Assembly (NCBI GenBank): GCA_027924585.1
Contig: BSBM01000232.1
Location: 27,738,501 to 27,802,500, forward strand
Source: Larix kaempferi
Taxonomy: Eukaryota > Streptophyta > Pinopsida > Pinales > Pinaceae
Reading direction: 5' to 3'
Length of the DNA stretch: 64,000 bases
Below are positions 57,101 to 64,000 of the stretch, piece by piece. Each line of letters opens with the position of its first letter. Position 1 is the stretch's first letter. Below the pieces are notes generated by a model. That model saw only the letters and a program-made list of their open reading frames with translations, made no database searches and was not told the DNA's origin. A program made the translations under genes and the position numbers.

Positions 57101-58090
57101 CAAATTGCTAGTCAGGTTCCCTACATTGGATAGAATTAAAAGAGGATTTGTAGAAGTATTTTAAAGGTCCAAAAGCATCCCCGAACCTCATATTTATGTT
57201 CTAACATCATCCATACACCTTCTCAGAATATTTGGGAGCAATTGGGAGACCAAGACATCATAACTAGTCAAAGGTCGAACTAGGGAAAAAAAAGAAATTT
57301 TCACTATTTTCATAAAAACTAAAAAAAGGGACATTATAGCAACATACTGAAATACATCTGTGGCTAATTTTTGTAATATGATAATTATTATAGTTCTGAT
57401 ATAGTTTAATTAAGTCTTTTCAGTAATTAATTACATCATTGAAAGTTCCTGAGGTCAAATCACAATCATTACATTAAGCCTAGCTCTTTGGCCCTTTTAA
57501 TTTGACTAGTTTTACCAGAATTAATGTAAACAAATTCGATTCTGTCAGTTGCTTCTATTCATGAAAATAACCTAGAACACATTCCAACCTTAAAATACTG
57601 AATTTGGGAGGGTCGTACCATATTTGGGAAGTCAGCCATTAAAACTAGCTCAACAGTCCAAGTCACAACAATTCCCCACCAACTATTAATCCAATGTTTA
57701 ATTGCTGATTTTTTATGCCCAAAGACTCCCGTGAACAATAGTATCAGTTTAATAATCCTTCCCAACATCCGGGTCTATTTTGTATATGCTGGAAGGCCCA
57801 GGAAGCATCGAAGTAGACAACAACTTTGGATGACTATTGAAAAGTAAATGGCTTCAGTGCTTTGTGCATAAGACTTGGAAGTTGGCCCTAATTCTACCTT
57901 GCTGATGCACACTTTCGCATATAAAAACCAGAACATAAAGTATTCCCTATCATCCTTGGGTTGGGTATCTAGTGGTCAGAACTGTCCTTATGCTATTTAC
58001 CAAAATTGTAAAAATTTACTAGTTAAAAATATGAATTAAAATTGACAATTTTGAGTGGAGATTCTAGTATATTTTGGTTGGGATATTACA
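54195..58090 (+). repeat. 5' LTR of element G, interrupted by solo LTR H
   Basis: Starts TGTCATGTCCCCAATTTTAGC and ends GGGATATTACA. Bases 55390-57343 (H plus one duplication) are absent from the 3' LTR at the equivalent point near 62903. A TATA box (ttctataaaagaag) lies at 54721-54734. Confidence 0.92.
55390..57338 (+). mobile_element. Solo LTR H inside the 5' LTR of element G
   Basis: 1949 bp, starting TGTCATGTCCCAAAATTTTGC and ending GGGACATTATA (family end ATTACA, one change). Duplications gcaat (55385-55389) and gcaac (57339-57343) differ by one base; the empty site in the 3' LTR reads gcaac. It is the same family as solo LTR I. TATA-like ttataaaata lies near 56269. No internal region. 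Confidence 0.9.
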
Positions 58091-58091
58091 G

Positions 58092-58103
58092 TGGTATCAA
58101 AGC
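58092..58103 (+). promoter_or_regulatory. Primer binding site of element G
   Basis: tggtatcaaagc, one base from the initiator-Met site used by element A, one base after the LTR end. Confidence 0.88.
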
Positions 58104-58119
58104 ACTTTCTTCCACCCCT

Positions 58120-60141
58120 ATGGAAATAAATAATCTCACTGTTGAAGAATATTGCAGAACAAATATTCAAAAGTGCAGTATGAGGCTCCTACCAGTAATT
58201 GAGGAATATTTTAAGCCATATGAAGAAGAGGAAATGTCCTCTGTTGGAGATTGTAATTTGCAGAGGTGTGAAGAAGATTAATTTGTTGACCATATGTTTG
58301 AAGAGGACATAGGATCTGATCTACCTATGTCTAAATGGGATGGAAAAGTTTCATGTGGAAAGAAGATGAAGGGATCATTACAATATTTCATGGAATATAT
58401 TGCCTTGAAGAAAGAGATAAGTAAGGTTCTGTCTATCCAAGACTAATGCTCTTTGGAGATGAAGAGACTATTCAAGGACCCCTACTGCAAAGAAAATGAA
58501 GTAAATATTTCACATATGGTTGACAGTATGTGCAAACAAGTGGGGTTAGTAGTACCAAAGGGAGCCAAAGTTGATGCACAAGTGAACCATTGTTGTGCTA
58601 GCTAGTGCAAGGAGGAAATGGATCTCTCTCTCTCTCCAAGCAAGGAAGAGGGAAATGCCAAGAATAATCATGATAAAAGTTCTGATTTTTGCAGAAACCA
58701 TGTTTACTTGTAGCCACATGATCCATTAGAGGGTAAGCATATGTCACTTGCATATGAGGGTTGCAGAATGAAGAGCATTTATGAGAAGAGCAAGTCACTA
58801 CAAAGTGACTACAATGGAGAAGAACAATTCCATGAGGAGGAGTGTAAGTTAGAATAATCCAAGGAGACAATCCTCACTAATGAGGTTTGTACATCACATG
58901 ATCATGATGGTGCCGCCACCTGTGCTAATTATGATCACCCAGAGGTTGGTGACAATCTAGACTTGGATAGAGGAGGAACTGCTGTTGGTTGCTCAATTTC
59001 TTGTGAAGCATATACTGATGGATGCTTGAATTATGATAGAGTATCTAATGATGGGTACTCTCATATCTATGTTGGTGACATGGAGGTACTCATTTATGAA
59101 TATGTTGTGAGTACAAGTTTCTTGGAGAAAGAAGAAGGCCTTGCAGTAGTAGAAGATGGAACAAATAAATTGGTGGAAGGACAAACCACCATAATTCCAT
59201 CACACGAGGAAGAGAACATAACACATGGTAATTTATTTAATTATGATTTTTATGTTCCTCTGTGTCAATTTTATGTGGCATCCACTTCCAGTGAGAATAT
59301 TGGCTTGGTTGAGCCCTCAAGTGTTGGGGTTCAAAATTGGAGAAGGCTGAAATTTTGAGAGAAAGTTTTTCTGGTGCACCAGAGATGAATGAGCACCCAA
59401 GTTGAAGCTTAAATTATTTTGTTAATGATCTAAAAGATGAATATTTTTCAGCATCAAGAGATGGATCAGCTTTCAAAAATTCGATGGAACTTCATGAAGT
59501 TGATTGATCCCAAAAAGACAGAAGAAGAGGAGGTTCATTTGCCATAACCTGATTTCCTTGAAGGGACACTAAAGCTGAAGGAATGCAAGATCAAAGAGGC
59601 CCTTCAAATCCTCAATGGAACCCATGCCTTAATGAAAAATATCTGTTGGAATTTGGGGGAGCAGTCTTCCATGAGGGACATGGAGGAGTTTCAGAAAGCC
59701 ATGACAAGCATTAAGGGGAATTTCCTATACTTTCTTTATGACAGAGACAATATGCTTGAGCTTGTGGAGTTGTTTCATGGCGCATCCTTGAAGGATGAAG
59801 AGGATATTTGCAAGATCACAAAATATTTGATGACCACCCAATATTCCTTCCAGAGCACTCAATGTGCACTCCAAGAATCTAAGATGGAGATAGTGCAACT
59901 TCATGAAAAGTTGCAAATATCACACCTGCCCTCCTACACGCCATTCAACCATCTTCACTTGGTTGATTGCATTCTTGATCATATGGAGGAACCTCATGAT
60001 ATGGTGGATCATGACGATCATTCTATTTTGCATGTTCTTGAGGAGTGTGCAGAGTAGTTTAATGAGAACCAAGCACTTGATCTTTCCCAGAGTGAACCTG
60101 AGTTGTTCCTTAGAGAGAGTCACTCTTCCATGGAGGAGTGA
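58120..60141 (+). pseudogene. First ORF of element G, decayed, unknown function
   Basis: One phase stays largely open for about 670 codons from the ATG at 58120 (MEINNLTVEEYC) to a TGA at 60139-60141, with sparse stops near 58279, 58444, 58603, 58711, 58855, 59356 and 60055 and a poor stretch around 59360-59450. The protein is acidic, rich in Glu, Asp, His and Cys, and has no knuckle, protease or polymerase motif. The 59632-60057 part has a helical, heptad-like look (FQKAMTSIKGNFLYFLY). It lies where gag would be, so a highly diverged gag-like or element-specific protein is possible. Confidence 0.5.
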
Positions 60142-60738
60142 TGAGATCACCTCATTTGGACCAGATAGTAATGAAGAATATGTAACCATAAGTTTGATGA
60201 ATTAGAGTTTCAGAGATATGAGGTTGGTTCACAGTTCTTTCCCCCAGATCCTATATTCAGCCACATCAGGTGGGGATGAACATTGGGTAAAGAAATTTTT
60301 CTGGTTGATGCCACATGTGGAGAAAAAAGCTCCCAAAATTGTCCAATGACTGGGTAAATGAACCATTTGATTCCCAACAACATCCGAGGAATCCACTTGC
60401 ATTCCTTGATTCCTCTTTCTTTCACTTGCACCAATTGAGTGAACCCAATGTAGAGAGTTGAGCCATTGGAGTTGTGCACTAGTACGATGCCTGTGAGATC
60501 ATGCGATTTATATAGATGAGGAAGACTCATGGATGGAGAAGATACATGAATGCATTTCTCCCAAAAACAACAACCATCATGATGATCCCAATCCATTGGG
60601 ATCAAGAAACAGAAAAGTCTAACTACCCATGGATAGATGCATTTCACAATTTGACATTCTAGGAGGTAAAAGTTCTTTTTATAATTTATTGATGCTCCTA
60701 ACACCGACATGTTTTGTGATCAACAATAGAGGCACATA
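60142..60738 (+). other. Degenerate stretch between the two ORFs of element G
   Basis: The plus-strand phase that is open on both sides is full of stops here. A 166-codon minus-strand open frame at 60210-60710 lacks any recognised feature and I do not treat it as a gene. Confidence 0.45.
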
Positions 60739-61644
60739 TTGCTTCCATTTGATGCCATTAATCCACATATGGATTGGATGGAATATTACATGTTAGACAT
60801 GGAATCTCCCTGCAGAAATATTTCTGCTCATGATCAGGGGAAGGCAGCTAAGCAAGCAAGTTGCCAAGAGAAGTTAATGAAACATTTATCTTGTAGAAGG
60901 TGGCCTATGTGGATGAAATCTGCATAATTGGATGGATGCTTGCACCCTTTTGCCAATGACAGAGAGTTGAGCCATTGGTCGGCTTCACTTGGGGAAGCAC
61001 TTTACTTCCCACTCGATTTGGTTGGATGGAGCGTATTTTCACTTTTTCTTTGGATGAAAAGGCACATGTTTGACATTACTACTTACATGAATTGAGGTTT
61101 TTATGACACACATTACACTTCAAGTGAGCAACATGAGAATCTATGGCTGCTATATGATTCTCTCAATATTATTGGATGGACATGGGTCACCACCTGTTCC
61201 TTGGGAGGATTTGATATGATTCAGCCCCACATTGAGGAGTTCCATGCTTGGAGGGGAATTATCACAGATGTCCAGTTTAAAATTGGAAGTTATGAAATTT
61301 TAATGTGGTGGTGTGATCTTGACATCCTACTTGATGATAGATCATGCCAATTGATTTTGATGTTTGGCAGGATACAATTGAGACTTTGGGACCTTGGCAT
61401 TCCTTGGAGTGACAACTTTCCAAAGGTGGCAGAAGAAATTGGGTCCTTACAGAGGAATCAGTGGGATCCATGCATTCTACTTAGTTATCTTAACTGGGTT
61501 GAAAATTTTGTTAAAGAAGAGTTAGTCATTTTCAGAATGACTATAATCAGATTGGAGCAGCAGAAACATGATGGACCCTTGGTATTTCAGCTTGGAATGG
61601 AGGATTCCAATTCTAGACAATCAACAACATATTTTGAGGAGTGA
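60739..61644 (+). pseudogene. Second ORF of element G, decayed, unknown function
   Basis: Same phase as the first ORF; open segments 60739-60927 and 61201-61644 are separated by stops near 60927 and 61093. The C-terminal 147 codons are fully open and Trp-rich (MWWCDLDILLDD, LWDLGIPWSDN, LSYLNWVENFVKEEL), with no recognised domain. It ends 70 bases before the polypurine tract. Confidence 0.45.
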
Positions 61645-61701
61645 AGTCACTGGTTGGCTTCATAGTTGGTTGGAGTCGGTTTCTTGCTTGAGGACAATCA
61701 A

Positions 61702-61717
61702 TTTTGGGAGGGAGGAT
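61702..61717 (+). promoter_or_regulatory. Polypurine tract of element G
   Basis: tttgggagggaggat lies directly before the TG of the 3' LTR. Confidence 0.85.
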
Positions 61718-63660
61718 TGTCGTGTCCCCAATTTTGGCTAATTCAATGACCATGGGTAAAAAGGGGACAAAATAAGCCCTAAGGAAAATAATTTCATTTT
61801 ATTATGCATGCATAGAATAAATTTTATCCTAAGTCAAATGGAGAAATTAATTTTTGTAATTAGAATTGCTAATATGTGTGCAAGTGGTCCAAGAGGGCGC
61901 CCTCATGAGGATAAGGTTTCTAAATTGGAACTGGAGGCCAGAAAATAGCAAGGAATGAAAAGGAGGAAGCCGTAAGAAGTTTCCAAAAGAAGGAAATTGG
62001 AAACATCCAAAAAAATCTAAGGGAGGGCGCAGTTTCCAAAAGGGAGCTCAGTTTACAAAACAAGAAACTTTTACAAAGCATGAAACATCTTGAGACAAAG
62101 GGGGGCGCAGTTTCTAAAGGAGAGAAAAGTTGTAAGGAAAAATCAAGCAAGTCTATCCACTCATATAGGGTCCATTTGGAAGGGCTCTCATAGGTCACCA
62201 AGCATGTCAAATTTCTCAGCAGATCACCATGAATTCTATAAAAGAATCCAAGCAACTCCTATTCACATATTTTGTCAAATTGAATTTATGTGTGAGCATT
62301 CTATGCTTCTCAAGGCAAGGTGGTGCGCCCTAGCTAACCAATGGGAGATGGTCCCTATTACTTCTATTATACTTCTCATTATCTGATATTATTTAATCAA
62401 TTTCAGCCATGGAGAGTTTATTTGTAGGTATTATCAATCCAGTACTAAGAATAATTCAAGCCTCCAGTCAGAAGCAGAGAAGTGTGTGGGTTTAGGAGAA
62501 TTTATGAGGTTTTTTTGGCTCAAAGAGAGAGTTTGAAGTGGATGCACCCTTGAGGAGATTTGGTGTTGTGTTGCTGACCATATGCAGCTGCAATAAAATC
62601 CTCTTTCCATCCTATTTCAGATCCAGGACCCTTCTCTTCTCATTCTTCCATTCTGAAATAGTATAGTCCCATAATTTGTAAGAGATCTCTGCTATAAAGG
62701 CCCTCTTGTTTTTTTTGGAGAGCATAGATCTATAAAAAACTGTAAATATATGATTTATTAAGTTGGTGCTGTCCTAAATTCTCCTTATTAATTCTTAAAT
62801 AATCCATGTTAATGTCTCTTGAAGTTTTAGTAGCTATCCTATTACTCAAATCCAAAAACTAGTCAGTTTTGCTTGAGAATGGAGCTAGTTATGGTTGTGC
62901 AACATACTAAAATCTATCCGTGGGTAATTTTTGTAATATGATCATTAGAAAAGGTTTGATATAGGTTAATTAATTCTTTTCATTCATTAATTACAACATT
63001 TAAAGTTCCTGAGGTTAAATCACAATCATTACATTGAAGCCTAGCTCTTTGGCTCTTTTAATTTGACTAGTTTTACCAGAGTTAATGTAAATTGAGTTAT
63101 ACAAATCCAAATTTGATTATGTTAGTTTCTATTGTTCATGAAAAGAACCTATAACACAATCCAACCTTAAAATACATAATTTGGGAGGGTCATACCATGT
63201 TTGTGAAGTCAACCATTAAAACTAGCTCAGCAGTCCAGGTCACAACAATTCCCCCCAACTCTTAATCCAGTGTTTAATTGATGATTTTTGATGCCCAAAG
63301 ACATCCATGAACAAAAATATCAGTTTAATAATCCTTCCCAACACTCGAGTCTAGTTTGTATATGCCGGAAGGCCCAGGAAGCATCGAATTAGACACCAGC
63401 TCTAGCTGACTGTTGAAAAGTAAATGGCTCCAGTGCTTTGTGCATAAGACTTGGAAGTTGGCCTTGATTCTAACTTGTTGATGCAAACTTTCCCATATAA
63501 AAACCAGAGCCTAAAGTCTACCCTATCATCCTTGGGTTGGGTATCTAGTGGTTAGAACTGTCCTTATGCTATTTACCAAAATTGTAAAAAATTACTAGTT
63601 AAAAATCTGAATTAAAATTGACAATTTTGAGTTGAGATATAGTTTGGATGGGATATTACA
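61718..63660 (+). repeat. 3' LTR of element G
   Basis: 1943 bp, TGTCGTGTCCCC...GGATATTACA. It is collinear with the 5' LTR except for H and small indels, such as 10 bases near 61850 where the 5' copy has a longer aattaatttt run. A TATA box matching the 5' copy lies near 62236. Confidence 0.93.
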
Positions 63661-63665
63661 GTGTT

Positions 63666-64000
63666 CAAGTTGAAGTGATTGAGAGAGACCGGTGTTTCCT
63701 TCTACAGACTGATCTTATGGTTTGTAATTTTCGACCAACTCTAATAAAAAGTGGTCCCAATTCATATCCAGTTTTCTGTGCGAAGCAAGGGTGGATTTTT
63801 CCCTCGTATGATTTTTGTAATCGATCCAGAATTAAAACCGCATCATATTTGAAGAAAGGAATTTTGTCGGTATGGAAGAAAAGAATCTTGGCTGTAGAAA
63901 CCTTGTCTGTATTGCATTACATGAATATTGAAAAGAAGTTGACAAATGTAGACCATGAAAAGATTATTTTATACCTTAGAAGATCATTTCTCAACCATAT
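63666..64000 (+). CDS. Coding exon of an unrecognised gene, second part, running off the window
   Basis: After the gtgtt duplication the frame interrupted at 54194 resumes (QVEVIERDRCFLLQTDLMV). It stays open for 111 codons to the window end: FCAKQGWIFPSYDFCNRSR, KKGILSVWKKRILAVETL, YLRRSFLNHM. There is no stop in about 175 codons across both parts, and composition is that of a folded globular protein. That contrasts with every retroelement frame in the window. I do not recognise the family. Confidence 0.6.

Larger units (their letters stand above)
54195..63660 (+). mobile_element. Element G: large non-autonomous LTR retrotransposon with target duplication
   Basis: 5' LTR 54195-58090 (interrupted by H), 3' LTR 61718-63660, gtgtt duplications at 54190-54194 and 63661-63665, primer site at 58092 and polypurine tract before 61718. 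After removing H and its duplication, the 5' LTR is 1942 bp against 1943 bp for the 3' LTR. The 3.6-kb internal region has two decayed ORFs without gag, RT, RNase H or integrase motifs, so it is a non-autonomous, LARD-like element. It splits an otherwise open exon. Confidence 0.93.

Noticed and set aside
60210-60710. 166-codon minus-strand open frame in element G
   Set aside because: No recognisable feature, antisense to the element's coding phase, and in a degenerate part; chance opening is likely.

Overview
The window reads as nuclear DNA of a plant with a large, repeat-rich genome. Plant LTR retrotransposons of the Ty3 class fill most of it: initiator-Met-type primer binding sites, a chromovirus with a C-terminal chromodomain, and a Tat/Ogre-like lineage with an extra RNase H and a plant mobile domain gene. 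Many elements are old and full of stops. A gymnosperm or another slowly purged giant genome would fit, but nothing here proves the taxon. No rRNA, tRNA, CRISPR, bacterial operon or complete intact host gene was found.

Layout by insertion layer. (1) 1-14660, plus strand: chromovirus A, entered inside its 5' LTR, with gag, protease, RT-RNase H, integrase and chromodomain, a polypurine tract and a 1.54-kb 3' LTR. A has been cut between RNase H and integrase by a long-TIR DNA transposon M (5419-11781). M's left TIR was in turn cut by a 4.6-kb non-coding insertion J (5527-10151, 5-bp target duplication). (2) 14661-17689: no gene recognised. (3) 17690-51012, minus strand: three diverged copies (D, E, F) of one unrecognised protein family in the same orientation. 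Copy D is split by the 18.1-kb Tat-like element B (18328-36389, TSD gaaac). Copy E is split by the 8.5-kb element C (40932-49473, TSD gttgt). B has gag with a Gly/Pro-rich tract, protease, RT, RNase H, integrase, a second RNase H and an antisense intron-bearing plant-mobile-domain gene. Two solo LTRs, I (19919-21679) and L (27678-28603), lie inside B. C shares LTR type, primer site, leader, gag zinc knuckle/protease and 3' tail with B but has no RT or integrase, so it looks like B's non-autonomous partner. (4) 50241-53560: minisatellites and a palindrome-rich higher-order tandem array. (5) 53964-64000, plus strand: a largely open coding exon of unknown function, split by the 9.5-kb non-autonomous element G (54195-63660, TSD gtgtt), whose 5' LTR is split by solo LTR H (55390-57338).

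The window is therefore a stratified record. At least eight insertions have ends that I could place to the base, seven of them with five-base target duplications (two of these imperfect). The least explained parts are the D/E/F protein family, the antisense intron-bearing gene inside B, the autonomous/non-autonomous pair B and C, the palindromic satellite, and the conserved exon split by G.
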